A stretch of DNA of 64,000 bases from Cacajao melanocephalus (GCA_963573385.1 CAUYLG010047075.1:1-64000), one strand, 5' to 3'; shown: positions 15,965 to 29,580, counted from the stretch's first letter. Notes: generated by a model from the sequence alone, not told the origin. Numbers and translations are program-made.

Positions 15965-16864
15965 GTGAGTGAGGGCGCAGTGGGCGTGGGGCTGTCGGGC
16001 GGTCGTGGCCGGGCGTGAGGAGGGGCCTCGGCTTGGGCAGCTGGGCACCGGGGGCGCTGGGAGCGGTAGAGGCCCAGCCTAGGAGCCGAGGGGCCTGGAG
16101 GGCTGCCGGACTGGGAACCCGGGCAGGACGGAGCGCTGCGGCCCGGGAGTGGTGCCCGGAGCAGCGAGCATCCCGGCGTGGGGGAGCGGCGCCTTGCTCC
16201 CCGGTCCTGCCCCGCTTTTTCCGCAGAACCGCGATTCGGGGTCGGAGATCTTGTCAGCCACCCCGGTGCGGCTGTCACAGGGATGGGTGCCGCGTGTGAA
16301 TTCCAAGTCAAGTTGTTTCGGAATTTGCCTTGATCCAGGGCTCTAAGTACTAAACATTTTCTTCTGGAATGTTAAAGTGATTATTGGTAGTATACACTCG
16401 CACAGGACAACATGTGCACATTTGGATGATAAAAAGTTGTGTATGGTAAACGCGCCTCAAGGAGAAGCATTTCCAGAGAGTTCACTGTCCGCGGGTGGCA
16501 TCTGCCCAGGGAGACCGGGTTATCCGTTCTGTTCTGTTCCCGTTTTACGTCCTCGTAGCTGTAGATACCGAGGAATGGTGTTCACACAGACCTGTAGATG
16601 GGAATCGGAGGGGCTTGTTGGGCAGTGTCGCTAGAGAATACCTTTCTTTTGTAAAGGGGAGGACCCATTGTGAAAGGGGGACGGGAAAGAAGTCAGTTTT
16701 TTTAAACAAGTTTCTCCTCAGGCAGTTCTGTTTTAGCAGAGAGAACATAGCAGAAGTTAAGAGCAGAAAATGGATTCCTTTGAAATTATCCTGGCCTTAG
16801 TCCCTTGGGAAGTCTGTGTTTATGCGAACCTTAGTGGGAAGATTCCTGCGGTAAAATGCAGGTG

Positions 16865-16975
16865 CCACCAACATGCCCGGGGCCAGAGGACACTGCGTGA
16901 CTTTGGGCACGTGACTTAACCTCTCTAAGTCTCAGTCTCCTCTGCTTTAGATGGGCATAAAAAATGTAAAGTCAA
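16865..16975 (+). mobile_element. MIR
   Basis: tgactttgggcacgtgactt, aacctctctaagtctcagtc and agatgggcataa match the MIR core. Confidence 0.75.
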
Positions 16976-16983
16976 GAATCAGT

Positions 16984-17579
<596 letters not shown>

Positions 17580-17999
17580 TTAGTTAATTTTAGCCTAATG
17601 GCCCCGTGTGGCCTGTGGGTACTATACTGGACAGCTCAAGGACAGCCTTGTTAGAAGGAAAGTAAAGACACCGAAGAGCAGTGCGAAACAGTGGAATTTG
17701 TTCATCTGGCAAGGGAGGGCCACATCACTCTGCAGGTCTCCAAAGAGAAATTGAAAGGGCAAAAAGGAGGAAGCAAATTAGGCGAGATTCCAACTTCAGG
17801 TCTCCGGTTGGCTTTGCAGCCTTCTCTGCAGTTCATCTCCTTCAGATTCCGTGTCACCAGCGTCAAGAAGCCTGATTTCCAGAATATCCGGGCTGGGTGA
17901 TGTCGTGTTCCAGCAGGCTGAGCCATGACTGTGCTTGTGTTGATGAGCCCGAGTTGTGTTTTTTCCCCAACCTGTTTTCATGCTCCACCCCTGACTCTT

Positions 18000-18150
18000 C
18001 CCATCTGATAGCTCTTGGGTGAGTCTCATCACCTGTCTGCCTCAGTTTCCCCAACTTTAAAATGAGGATGATGAAGTATTTTCTTCCCAGAGTTTTATGA
18101 GGACTGAATGAGTTAATCCCTGAAAAATACTTAGAACAGTATTTTGCAAG
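18000..18150 (+). mobile_element. MIR
   Basis: cttgggtgagtctcatcacc, tgcctcagtttccccaactt and aaaatgaggatgatgaa, followed by the MIR 3' part (tgagttaatccctg, tagaacagta). Confidence 0.8.
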
Positions 18151-18285
18151 TAGTGAGATGGAGGTTTTGAAGGTTTATTGTGAAATTATGTTCAGGTACT
18201 TTTTGTGTTTGGCACTACCATAAATGGGTGTTTTTCTTAATTTTAATGTACAGTTGTTTGCAGCTGGAACTTAAAAATACAACTG

Positions 18286-18568
18286 ATTTTTTTTTTTTGA
18301 GATAGTCTCGCTCTGTTGCCCAGGCTGGAGTGCAGTGGTACAATCTCAGCTCAGCCGAGCCTCCATCTCCCGGGTTCAAGCCTCAACCTCCTGAGTAGCC
18401 AGGACTACAGGCACAAGCCACCACTCCTAGCTAATTTTTGTGTTTTTAGTAGAGATGGGGTTTCACCATTTTGGCCAGGCTGATCTGAAATTCTTGACCT
18501 CATGATCCCCCTGCTTCGGCCTCCCAAAGTGTTGGGATTACAGTCGTGTAATCCCAACACCTGGCCGG
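18286..18568 (-). mobile_element. Alu
   Basis: Antisense with poly(T); the head is scrambled (gtcgtgtaatcccaacacct). Confidence 0.9.
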
Positions 18569-19264
18569 GAGTGTTCTTTTATAACAAATTTAACTTATTG
18601 AGTAGATACAGGACTATTTTAGATTGTTTATTCTTGTGTTTCTTTAATAAGTTGCATTTTTCAAGAAATCCGTTTGTTTTACGTAAGTTGAGTTGTGATT
18701 GAATTTGCTGGCATAAAGTTGTTACTAGTGTTCTCTTGTCATTTTGCTGTCTGTAAGGTGTGTGTTGAAAATAACCCTTTTAACATTCCTGGCAGTGGAC
18801 GTTTGTGCTCTCTGGGTTTCCTGATCAGGCTAGCTAGAGGTGTGTTAGTAAGCTTGGCTTTTCAGTGAGCCTGTTTTTTTCCGTTACATTTTATTGTTGT
18901 CTGTCTGTTTCTTTGTTTATTTCTGCTCTATGTGATTCCTCTCCTTCTACTCACTTCGGGCTTACTTTGCTCTTTCTGGTGTCTTGATTTGGAGCCTTAG
19001 GTTACTGATTTTAACTCTTTCCTCTTTACCAAGGTAACCTTTAGAGCTGTGAGTTTCCTTCTAAACACTGCTGCAGCTGCATCTCTTAAATTCTGGTGTT
19101 TTGCATTTTCGTTGTCATTCAGTTCAAAACATTTTCTGATTTTTCTTTGACCCATGGATTATTTAGAAGAAGGTTGTTTAATTTGCAGATACTTGGGATT
19201 TTCCTAGATACTTTCTAGCTATTGACTTTCAGTTTAATTCTGGTTAGAGAATAGACCCTATAGT

Positions 19265-19829
19265 TGATATTTGAGGGGGATTGGTTGGAGGTTGCTCACC
19301 TCCCTGATATAAAATGGAGTATTATTTGCATGTAAGCTACACGCATCCTTCATATACTGTTTTTTTTTTCCCTCCAGTCAGGAGCTCTGTCACCCAGGCT
19401 GGAGTGCAGTGGTGTGACTATGGCTTACTGCAGCCTCCAACTCCTGGGCTTAAGTGATCCTCCCAACTTAGCCTCCTAAGTAGCTGGTATTATAGGTGTG
19501 CACCACCATGCCCAGCTAATTTTCTTTCTTTCTTTTTCTTTGGTAGAGACTATTTTGCCCAGGCTATTCTCGAATTCCTGGCCTCAAGTGATCCTCCCAC
19601 CTTGGCCTCCCAAACTGCTGGGATTACAGGTATGAGCCACTGCACCCAGCCTTTCTGTATACATTAAATAATCTCTAGATTATTTATACTACAATATAAT
19701 ATAAATGCTGTGTATATAGTTGTACTTTATTTTTTTAATTAAAAAAATTGTATTGTTATTATTTTTTTGTTTTTCGGATATTCTCTGCCTGAGGTTTGTT
19801 GACTCCAGATACGGAGGGCTGACTGTACA
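19265..19829. mobile_element. DNA-transposon relic (Tigger/pogo-like MITE), split by an Alu
   Basis: Left part ttgagggggattggttgg and ctgatataaaatggagtatt; right part attaaataatctctagatta and gatacggagggctgactgta. Both are hallmarks of a common pogo-type MITE as I remember it. The Alu at 19361-19651 interrupts it. The family name is not certain. Confidence 0.6.
19361..19651 (-). mobile_element. Alu (old subfamily type)
   Basis: Antisense, diverged, inside the MITE; ends cactgcacccagcc. Confidence 0.9.
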
Positions 19830-21368
19830 TGATTTCTTTTCAGTGCATTTTCCTTCAACCTGAGGAACTTTCTTGAGCATTCCTTATACAGCAGGGATAT
19901 TGGTGATAAACTGTCTTTGTTTTCTACCACCTGAGAATCTTTATTTCACCTTCCTTTCTGAAAGATACTTTCGCTAGGTATAGAATGCCTCAGTACCTTT
20001 TTTTTCACGCACTTGAAAATATCACTACCTGCTGGTTAAAAACAGTGTGGATCCTGGCCTGGATCCCGGAGGAGAAGAAGGGTGCTCTTGGGAAACCGCT
20101 GAACCCCGAGCCCCACCTGGCACTCAGCAGCAGTGCACCAGCGGCGGCCACACAGGCACGGCTGCCGGGGACACTGGGGAGAAGATCCACGGGGATGCCT
20201 TTGCACCTTGTCCACAAATCTAAACTCATCTCAAAATCAGCGGTCCTTTAAAATATGTTCACAGGAAGGGTAACAAGGGGAGGTGTCCCATGGAGAGGTG
20301 GCCCAGCATGGCAGCTTGGTCAGTCGGGGAACGGAGAGCACCTGTGTGGGGCAGGGAGATGGCGCTGAGGGCGGATCACAGTAGGGCTTGAGCAGCTCCA
20401 TACACACCTTAAAGAGCATGGAGGCCCAGTTTCTTATAGGCAGAGAATGGAGTGATCAAGACCACAAGAGAAAATTAGAATGACCCCAGAGTGCTGAACT
20501 GGGAACAAGGACATCCTGCACATAGCTGGCCTACCGCCTCCCAGGTGTCAGGAGGGACTGAGGAACCTTCCAGCCCAAAGAGCCAGCGGAGGCGCGGCAG
20601 CTGCAGGCAGCAGGGATTGGGACGCAGACTCCCCTGCGGGGAGAGGCGCTGCCGGGACCCTCATGTTGGGGGGCCTGGGGAGGGGCTGTTGGTCATGGCC
20701 GGTCTCGGGAAACACACATGGAATGTTCTGGGTGCAGAGAAGCCTGGTCAGCGACTAACTCAAGTGATTCAGGAGAAAGTTCTTTGTATTCTTCCAACTC
20801 TTCTGTAACTGATTGCCTCAGAATTAAAGCAGAATAGCCAAGGACCCCACAGAGGAAGTGACCCCCCCCAAAGGAGGTAACCCCTTTTCAGAGGAGTGAG
20901 GCCATGGAGAGGGAGGCATCCAAGCTGCCTCGAGGAAGAAGGCAGGCAGTTTCCCCTTGTTGTGTTCCCACACTGGCCTCGTGGCAAGTTTTCAGCCACG
21001 CACCAGGCCCCTTTCTGTACACGTCTCTCATACTCAGGATGGGGAGCGCCTTGTAAGGTTCTTCCTGTGGGACCCACTGAAGAATGGCGGGCTCTGGGAG
21101 CAGGCCGTGTTTGTGCTCGTGGTGAAGGCAGAAGGGCTGTCCTCTGCTGGAAGGCAGGGTCGGCAGCTTCCTCACTGTGCCCCTGGCACCTGCAGGGTAG
21201 CCAGCTGCCGTGAGCAGCTGAATGCACGAGTGACCGCTGAAACGAGGCTTTGAGAGTGACAGTAGTTGGCACTTAGAGTCTACAGCTGTGCCAGCCCTGT
21301 CGCTGTGGGGATCTGGTTCCACCCACACCACCATCAGGCACCAAAAGTATGGGTTTTCCACACCAACA

Positions 21369-21680
21369 ATTCAGCAGTCCCCTCCAGATACCACCAGGCA
21401 CCCTACAATTCACCAGTCCCCTCCAGACACCACCGGGCACCCTACAATTCACCAGTCCCCTCCAAACACCAGCGGGCACCCTACAATTCACCAGTCCCCT
21501 CCAGACAACACCGGGCATCCTACAATTCACCAGTCCCCTCCAGACACCACCGGGCACCCTACAATTCACCAGTCCCCTCCAGACACCACCGGGCATCCCA
21601 CAATTCACCAGTCCCCTCCACACACCACCGGGCATCCTATAATTCACCAGTCCTCTCCAGACACCACCAGGCACCCTATA
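21369..21680 (+). repeat. minisatellite, 8 x 39 bp
   Basis: Eight units of 39 bp (attcaccagtcccctccaga, then caccaccgggcaccctaca) start at 21369 and every 39 bases after it, differing at one to several positions. A decayed extra unit precedes and a partial unit follows. It lies at the left edge of an LTR-like repeat in the first MTG2 intron. Multiple frames are open through it without being coding. Confidence 0.95.
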
Positions 21681-21689
21681 ATTCAGTTC

Positions 21690-22340
21690 AGTCTGACCCT
21701 GCCATGGTTATCACGGACCCTGGGGTTAGGGGCTCAGTCACACCAAACCACCCCCCACTTCAGATAATAATTGCAGAGCACCCACACTTCTGTCCATCTT
21801 GGCTATACATTGGCATTCTGCAACCCCTTCAGGTTTGATAATTTGCTGCAATGGCTCACAGAACTAAGGAAGGCACTTGGTTTGCATTGCCAGTTTACTA
21901 TAAAGGATGCCACAGGAGGCAGAGGTGGGCAGCTGGGTGAGGAGAGGTACAAGCGAGGCCTGGAGGTCCTAAGTACAAGGAGCCTTTGTCCCTGGGAAGT
22001 TGTGTGGCTGCCCTCACAGTACAGGATGTGTTCACCAAACTGAAAGCTTTCCAGGGCCCCTAGTTGAAGGATTTCCATGGAGGCCTCATCATGGAGACAT
22101 GATCACTTATGAACTCAGCCTCCAGCCCCTCTCCCCTTTTTGGAAGGTGGGGGTGGGGCTGAAAGGTCCAGGCCTCTCGTTGTGTTTCCGTTTTTATGAT
22201 GACCAGCTCTGTCCCAAGGCCATCCAGGAGCCCACCAAGAGGTGCCTCATTAGAACAGAAGACTATCCTGTCACTTGGGAAGTCCAAGGGTTTTAGCAGC
22301 TCTGTGTCAGGCACTCCTGTCACCCCCATCACTCAGGACA
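21690..22340 (-). mobile_element. old LTR-like repeat
   Basis: tttgataatttgctgcaatg, gctcacagaactaaggaagg, tttactataaaggatgcc, gcctccagcccctctcccct and ggaagtccaagggttttagc recall an ancient retroviral LTR. I cannot name the family with certainty, and the orientation is tentative. No retroviral coding sequence is attached. Confidence 0.45.
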
Positions 22341-23006
22341 TTACCAGTGTTCTGAGCGCTCCATGTCAGGAGCCAGGAGCAGAGGCCAAGTGTCTGCCTC
22401 TCATTCTCTCAGTGCGACAGCGAGGGCCGCTGTTGCCTAGCCGTGCGGATCCACTCGGCCTGTCCTCACCCCCAGCCCTGTCCTTACAGCTCCCCATCCT
22501 AAGTACGAGTGTCCTTACTGTCCTTACAGCTGAGGAGGCTGAGGCCACACAGGTGCGTGGCCATCCCTGAGACTTGATTTCCAGAACCTGGATGCTTAGC
22601 TGCTATGACCCATATTTAATATTTTTGTTGTGTTCCAGTTTAACAACTTTAAAATTGCACAAGATTAACCACTTGACAACATTTGAATAAGTGGGTGTTC
22701 AGATTTCCTTTTTAATGTTTTTGTTGAGCGGATACTTGATATTCCATAACAGGGCATGTTGAGTGTTGTGGGCGATTTAATGTTTTAAATCCTTTGTACA
22801 GAAAGCCTGCTCCTGAGTCACAGATTGGCTGACTGGGTCAGGGCCAAGAGGGTGAGTGCCCAGGAAAGTCAGATTCGTCAGTTCCCTTGTTTGTTTCAGA
22901 AACAGGCATTGAGACCTGCTGCGTGGGGCCCTCCTCTTTAGTTTCTGTTTCATGCCCAGGATTCAACCAAGTATCTCATTTTGCCCATCTGACTTCCGTA
23001 GGGACC

Positions 23007-23210
23007 ATGACACCTGCAAGGCTTTTCTCAGCAAGATCGAGGACTGTGTTTGAGGGCGTGGGGCACTGGGCTTTGTCCACGCAGGCTGGCCTCAAGCCCA
23101 GCCAGCTACTGCCACGGCAGGTTTCTCCCAGGCTGCTCTCGGTCGGCTGTGCGGACCACGCCAAGCATCAGGAGCTCCCGGGAAAGAAGCCGCTCTCTGA
23201 GAAAAAGCTG
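23007..23210 (+). CDS. MTG2: MTG2 coding exon 1 (start codon, mitochondrial presequence)
   Basis: ATG at 23007 has A at -3 and begins MTPARLFSARSRTVF, an Arg/Ser-rich sequence without acidic residues in its first 15 positions, typical of a mitochondrial targeting peptide. The exon ends at gaaaaagctg|gtgaga (23210), phase 0, encoding residues 1-68. The acceptor of this exon is probably tttgtttcag (exon from 22900) or catgcccag (from about 22963). The frame is open upstream to 22887, but translation from that methionine would lie in intron or 5'UTR, so 23007 is preferred. Confidence 0.95.
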
Positions 23211-23566
23211 GTGAGACTTCTGAAGTTAGAGGCCCCGAGTCTGCATGTGGGAGTAGAACAGCTTGCCTGTCTACTCCCTAGAAGACACAGGGTGTGGTTT
23301 TGGGTCCTCCTCTTGATCTCCTATCTGTTGATGTTAGTTGATGATGTTACTGATGGGGGCACGTGGAGCTTCTTGAAAATGATGAGGTGAAATGCAGGCC
23401 TGTGTGCTAAGTCCCATAGTCAGCAAATCCCAGCAGGCTGGGAGAGGTGCTGGTGCTTGGAGAGCCGTGGTATAGGCTGCTCATTTTACCATGAGCCTGT
23501 GTGTCTTACATGTATATTACATATATCCTTTAATATTGGCTATTTCTTAATTTAAAACCCATCAGG

Positions 23567-23712
23567 GGCCAGGCGCAGTGGTTCATGCCTGTAATCTCAA
23601 GCCTTTGGGAAGCTGAGGCAGGCGGATCACTTGAGGTCAGGAGTTCGAGACCAGCCTGGCCAACATGGTGAAACCCCATCTTTACTAAAAATTAATAAAT
23701 AAATAAAATAAC
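23567..23712 (+). mobile_element. Alu left-arm fragment
   Basis: Sense half-Alu (ggccaggcgcagtggttcat to actaaaaattaataaataaa). Confidence 0.9.
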
Positions 23713-24380
23713 AAATGGAGGAAATAGACTTTCTGTTTAATGATTCTTTAAGCCTTACAAGTTTTTCTTGTTCTGTTTACCAAAACCTCCTGTTTGAAAC
23801 ATGATTCTCTCTAATAAATTCAAGAAAATACAAGTTTATGACTTCATTCCTCCTGAATGGAGGGGCTACAGATAAGCATCACTGGGGCAAACAGCACTTC
23901 AGGGGAAAAGCCGCTGTGGCGGGAAGCGTGCTCGCATAGCTGAAGTGTCTGCACAGGCCTGCTCATCCCCAGAAGAGAAGGCGAGTCTAGGTGTGGCCCT
24001 CCAGGCAGCGCTCTCAGCGGGTGCTTTCCTCCCTGTCTGGTGGACATTACACATTGAGATTTGGAAATAGCAGTTCATGGTTTTTCCACATGGTGGTGCC
24101 AAGAATTTTTAAATGTTTGTATATTTTCTTTTAAAAGAAAAAAAAAAGATGCATTTGAGGAGTATTGGATGGGAGTGCAGAAGCAGCAGGCCTGGGTGGC
24201 TGTTGGGCATGATGCATCTGTCTGTGCACATGGCAGAAGCCAGGCGTCCACCCCAGGGTGTGGTGAGGCTGCAGCACCCTGGGCTGAGGGAGCTGACCCT
24301 TCTGTGGTCGGAGCTGCTGTGTAGTGAACAGTAACCTGGTTAGTTCTCTCTCTCCAACCAGACTGCACCTACCTTAGTGA

Positions 24381-24477
24381 CCTCGAGATCAGCTTTCCCT
24401 CCAGCAGGGGGCTCTGTTTGCATCACTGACCTCGCAATCAGCTTCCCTCCAGCAAGGGGCTCTGTTTGCATCACTAG
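24381..24477 (+). repeat. two-copy tandem duplication of about 49 bp
   Basis: The copies start at 24381 and 24430 and share atcagct-ccctccagca, ggggctctgtttgcatcact, with a few changes. They lie in the MTG2 intron, about 0.55 kb before coding exon 2. Confidence 0.85.
24401..24412 (+). promoter_or_regulatory. CTCF-like core, MTG2 intron
   Basis: ccagcagggggc fits the CTCF core CCASYAGRKGGC at all positions. It lies in the first of two tandem copies of a segment of about 49 bp; the second copy (24449-24460) has ccagcaaggggc, a weaker match. Confidence 0.45.
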
Positions 24478-25010
24478 GTTTTTACAGAGCCTTGTTTGCT
24501 TCAGGCCCCAGAAAATACTCTGTTCAGAGTCAAAAGCCTGGCAATTGTGCAGGAACGACTCTAACTCCGTTTCCCTATTGCATCCTGGGAAATCAGAACT
24601 TTCTGAGAGTAAGGATCTACTATTTCAGGAATAGTTTTTTTGGAATGGAAAAACACATTATTTAATGAATATTTCGTAAACAAGATGTGGGTGTTTTAGG
24701 TTAGAAATGCTGGGTTTTGGTTTGTTTTTAAATCAGTCTCACCCAGAATAAGAAATGCTGAATTTTTGAAGTGTGGGTCCATACAAAATACTTAAATCTG
24801 CATCGTGGATTTACCTCTGTCTACAAATGCTGCTGACTTGTGGGAGCTGTTTTATCTTTGAATTTTAGAAGAGATTAGCCATGTTAGTGTCATTAACCTC
24901 TAATTTTAATAGGCTGTCACAGATAGAAGGAGTACATCTCAAATGGATGTGTGGTCTCTTGAAAGGACCTCAAGTGCTGAGATGACGTGGGATGCTTGTG
25001 CTCTCTGTAG

Positions 25011-25560
<550 letters not shown>

Positions 25561-25571
25561 TTTTTAAAACC

Positions 25572-25856
25572 CAGCTAGGCGCAGTGGCTCATGCCTGTAA
25601 TCCCAGCATTTTGGGAGGCTGAGGTGGGGATCACTTGAGCCCAGGAGTTTGAGACAAGCCTAGGCAACATAATGAGACCCTGTCTCTTAAAAAAAATAAT
25701 CGGATGTGGCAGCACACACTGATAGTCCCAGCTACTCAGGGTTGAGGCACGGAGATCGCTTGAGCCAGGAGGTGGAGGCTGCAGTGAGCTGCGATTGTGC
25801 CACTGCGCTCCATCCTGGCCGACAGAGGGAGACCCTGCCTCAAAAAAAACAAAAAC
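25572..25856 (+). mobile_element. Alu
   Basis: Sense, full length, adjoining the previous copy. Confidence 0.92.
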
Positions 25857-26336
25857 CCCTGATGTATGGACATCGTTTTTATAAAATATACGGCTGTTCA
25901 TAAACAGTACGTCCAAAAAAGCAGCTTCGAGCACGTTTTGTCTTGTTTTTTAATTTGAGGAGCACAGAGTGTTTCCTGTCAGGGCACCTGACGTGCTGGC
26001 CGCGTGAAAGCACGAGGCTGAGCGGTGCCCCGGCGAGGGCTGCCGGGGGCTGGTTGTACTCCCGCTCACTCGGCATAAACAACGGCGAGCTGGGAGCGAA
26101 GCATTCACAACAGAATCATAGAATATAGCTACTTTAAAAAAATGAGTAATTTAAAAATTTTCAGAAATGATAGCACTTTAAGTAAGTTCACTTTTAAAAA
26201 GTCACGTTCCTGGTTTTGTAACCTCTGCTGCAGCCTCACTCCATGCTTCCATACGCATTTTTAAGACGGGACACAGAGACGTCAGCAGTAGGCCATGGCT
26301 GTCTTAAAGGGACTGAGACTCTTGTTCTCTCTTTAG

Positions 26337-26452
26337 TTGATCAGCGGGTCAAGTCCCTGTCATCGGTCCTGTCGAGGTACCAGGGTTTCAATGGAGAAGA
26401 TGGTGGCAGTAAAAACTGCTTCGGGCGCAGTGGAGCCGTCCTCTACATCCAG
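26337..26452 (+). CDS. MTG2: MTG2 coding exon 3 (Obg fold)
   Basis: Acceptor ttctctctttag, donor gtgagc, 116 bp. It encodes VDQRVKSLSSVLSRYQGF, then NGEDGGSKNCFGRSG and AVLYIQ. The GEDGG and GRSG motifs are typical of the Obg domain. Confidence 0.95.
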
Positions 26453-27138
26453 GTGAGCCGAGGCTGCCAGAGCTGGCCCTGTCCCTGTTGTTCCAGATCA
26501 GTCAGCTCCTGGGGCCACCCAGGAGACCCCTGTGACTTGATGCCCACGGCCAGGAAACAGCGCAGTGCAAATAGAGGCCGCAGACAGCAGGAAAGCAGCC
26601 CCGCCCCCAAAGCAAACCCCAGGCAGGCATTTGTACCACAGTCGCGCTACGTGTATGCCACCTAGTGAAAAACTCATGAAATGATTCTCTTAGAAATCGG
26701 GAGCCCACAGCATCCACGCTCCCTCCATCTCTGGCGCCATGAGCCGCCCTCTGACTGAGGAGGCCACTGCCACCCAGCGGGCCTGGGCATCTCCTTTGCC
26801 AGTGGAGTTCACTCTTCTCTTAAATTAGCTGTTTTGTTCCAGTTGCTTCCATTCACCCTAATATTTTGGAAACACTATTTGGAAAAGCCCTTTGTGTAGT
26901 TAGAAGGGTGTGTACCCAGCCCCATGAAATCCCTGGAGCACTGGGACCTTTCTCTTGTGTTCTGGGGCTGTTAGAGGAGGTGAGTGGGGTGGGGCTGCAC
27001 CATCCCATTCCTAACTGGCAGCCACCCCGGGCACACTCCGCTCTTGTCTTCTTCCCTTAGCGCTTGCTTTGGGAGAGTTACGGTCGCCTTTCCCCACTGC
27101 TCATACAGCTCAGCTGATGAGCGCCTGCTGTTTCCCAG

Positions 27139-27357
27139 GTCCCCGTGGGCACACTGGTGAAGGAGGGAAACAGAGTCGTGGCTGACCTGGCTCACCTGGG
27201 CGACGAGTACATCGCCGCACTGGGTGGGGCGGGAGGGAAAGGCAACCGCTTCTTCCTGGCCAACGACAACCGTGCCCCTGTGACCTGTACCCCTGGACAA
27301 CCAGGACAGCAGCGAGTTCTCCATCTGGAGCTGAAGACGGTGGCCCACGCCGGGATG
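27139..27357 (+). CDS. MTG2: MTG2 coding exon 4 (end of Obg fold, start of linker)
   Basis: Acceptor ctgtttcccag, donor gtaagt; 219 bp, phase 0 on both sides (73 codons). It encodes VPVGTLVKEGN, LGGAGGKGNRFF and APVTCTPGQPGQQ, ending KTVAHAGM. The exon is symmetric, so skipping would delete 73 residues in frame. Confidence 0.96.
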
Positions 27358-27619
27358 GTAAGTGTCCCCTCTGCCAACAGCATTTGTACACATTGAACTC
27401 TAGAAAATCCCTGTTCTCCATGGGGGTTTGCCAGCGGCCAAGAAGAGAACAGCTTTGCGGCTCACCATTTTCCCATGAGTACAGTGCTGGCTTGGTCGCA
27501 AGCATGAGCCCTTGTGAATCCACCCGTCCGGAAACCCTCCCACTGATCGAATGAGTTACAGACTGCACTAACACCGGTGCTGCCAAGGGCCATGCCACCA
27601 TCTTCCCTCTCTCCCCCAG

Positions 27620-27758
27620 GTGGGATTCCCCAACGCCGGGAAATCCTCGCTTCTCCGGGCCCTTTCAAACGCCAGGCCCGCCGTGGCCTCCTACCCATTC
27701 ACCACCCTGAAGCCCCACGTTGGGATCGTCCACTATGAAGGCCACCAACAAATAGCAG
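27620..27758 (+). CDS. MTG2: MTG2 coding exon 5 (G1 and G2 motifs)
   Basis: Acceptor ctctcccccag, donor gtagga, 139 bp. It begins [12 protein letters not shown], the P-loop with the Obg-type NxxGKS, and continues to the switch I segment [13 protein letters not shown]. It ends inside the codon before ADIPG. Confidence 0.97.
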
Positions 27759-27880
27759 GTAGGACTTCCAGAAATCTCTCACAGGTTAGGCTTAAATGAT
27801 GAAATTCAGAAAAATAATCATGTAGCTCTTTACTTTAGCTTTCCATTTAAAATGTAGCATTGTTTTCCTAATTTAAACAA

Positions 27881-28174
<294 letters not shown>

Positions 28175-28463
28175 TAATTTATGCAATTTTAATCAGCATG
28201 TTCTCTATGAAAATTAGGTTCCCACCCCATCCCCCCGGGAATCTGTCAGTTACAGTTCAGAAACCTGGTTTGAAATTTCAGCCTGAGGACATTATTTCTT
28301 CCAACTCCATTTGTCCCTTGCTTTCATCTGTGGAAGCTCAGCACCGTCACAACATGTGGCTTAAAAGCTTTCCTTGTGCCGTTTGAAAGAATAAAACTTT
28401 TTCCAGAAAACAATTAAAAATAGTAAGGTATTTTAATCTTACGCCATTAAAAATAGTGATCCT

Positions 28464-28844
<381 letters not shown>

Positions 28845-29185
28845 TCAAATTATTAGTAGAGTGCAGGAAGCCATTTTCCTTTTTTTGAATCCCATTTGAA
28901 GCTGGAAAGATAAGAAGGCGTTAAGTGTCCCCTGCTAGGCAGATCCATCACCATGCCAGTCTCCCAGCTATCGTAGAGCATTCAGTTCCTCGGCTGGCAG
29001 TTAGTCCAGTGAATCACCCGGGTGGTCAGATGGCTTCAGTTCAAGCCATTCCTTGAAAGTGTTAGAACTCAGGAAATCCAGCCTCTGCAGTGGGCTCCAG
29101 GCCTTCCCTCCCAGACTCGAGGTGGAAGGTGCACTTGGTGCTGGGTGGGCCCAGTGGTGACCCTGTGTGCCCGTCTTCCCTGCAG

Positions 29186-29580
29186 TGGCCGACATCCCGG
29201 GCCTCATACGAGGCGCCCACCAGAACAGGGGCCTGGGGTCCGCCTTCCTCAGGCACATTGAGCGCTGCCGCTTTCTCTTGTTTGTGGTGGATCTTTCTCT
29301 GCCTGAGCCGTGGACTCAAGTGGACGATTTAAAATATGAACTGGAGATGTATGAAGAGGGCCTGTCTGAGAGGCCCCACGTAATCGTCGCAAATAAGATT
29401 GACCTCCCTGAAGCCCGAGCCCATCTGTCCCAGCTCCGGGATCACTTGGGGCAGGAGGTCATCGCATTGTCGGCGGTGACGGGTGAGAACCTGGAGCAGC
29501 TGCTGCTGCACCTGAAGGTGCTGTATGATGCCTACATGGAGGCCGAGCTGGGCCAGGGCCGCCAGCCGCTCAGGTGGTAG
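29186..29580 (+). CDS. MTG2: MTG2 last coding exon (G3, G4, G5 motifs, stop)
   Basis: Acceptor cttccctgcag. It encodes VADIPGLIRGAHQNRGLG (G3 and switch II), FLLFVVDLS, VANKIDLPEA (G4) and LSAVTGENL (G5), and ends QGRQPLRW with tag at 29578-29580. It completes the 406-codon frame. Confidence 0.97.

Larger units (their letters stand above)
15480..16330 (+). promoter_or_regulatory. MTG2: CpG island / promoter of MTG2
   Basis: Dense CpG dinucleotides and GC boxes begin abruptly at about 15480 and fade by about 16330, between AT-rich flanks. There is no TATA box. The island contains the exon 1 donor at 15965 and an ETS/CRE-like site at 15938-15950. It starts less than 100 bases after the SS18L1 poly(A) signal, so the two genes sit head to tail with almost no spacer. 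Confidence 0.85.
18680..20060 (-). mobile_element. L1 fragment, split
   Basis: Antisense L1 sequence at about 18680-19260 (for example tgacccatggattatttaga and gtttaattctggttagagaa) resumes at about 19830-20060 (tcttgagcattccttataca, gaatctttatttcaccttcc). It is diverged and non-coding. A DNA-transposon relic and an Alu lie between the two parts. Confidence 0.7.

Noticed and set aside
21273..21838. Repeat-protein frames (13-residue period) in several phases
   Set aside because: Same cause at the second 39-bp minisatellite; located inside an MTG2 intron.
22887..23006. Upstream in-frame methionine for MTG2
   Set aside because: The family begins at the 23007 methionine with its mitochondrial presequence, and the upstream codons probably precede the exon's acceptor.
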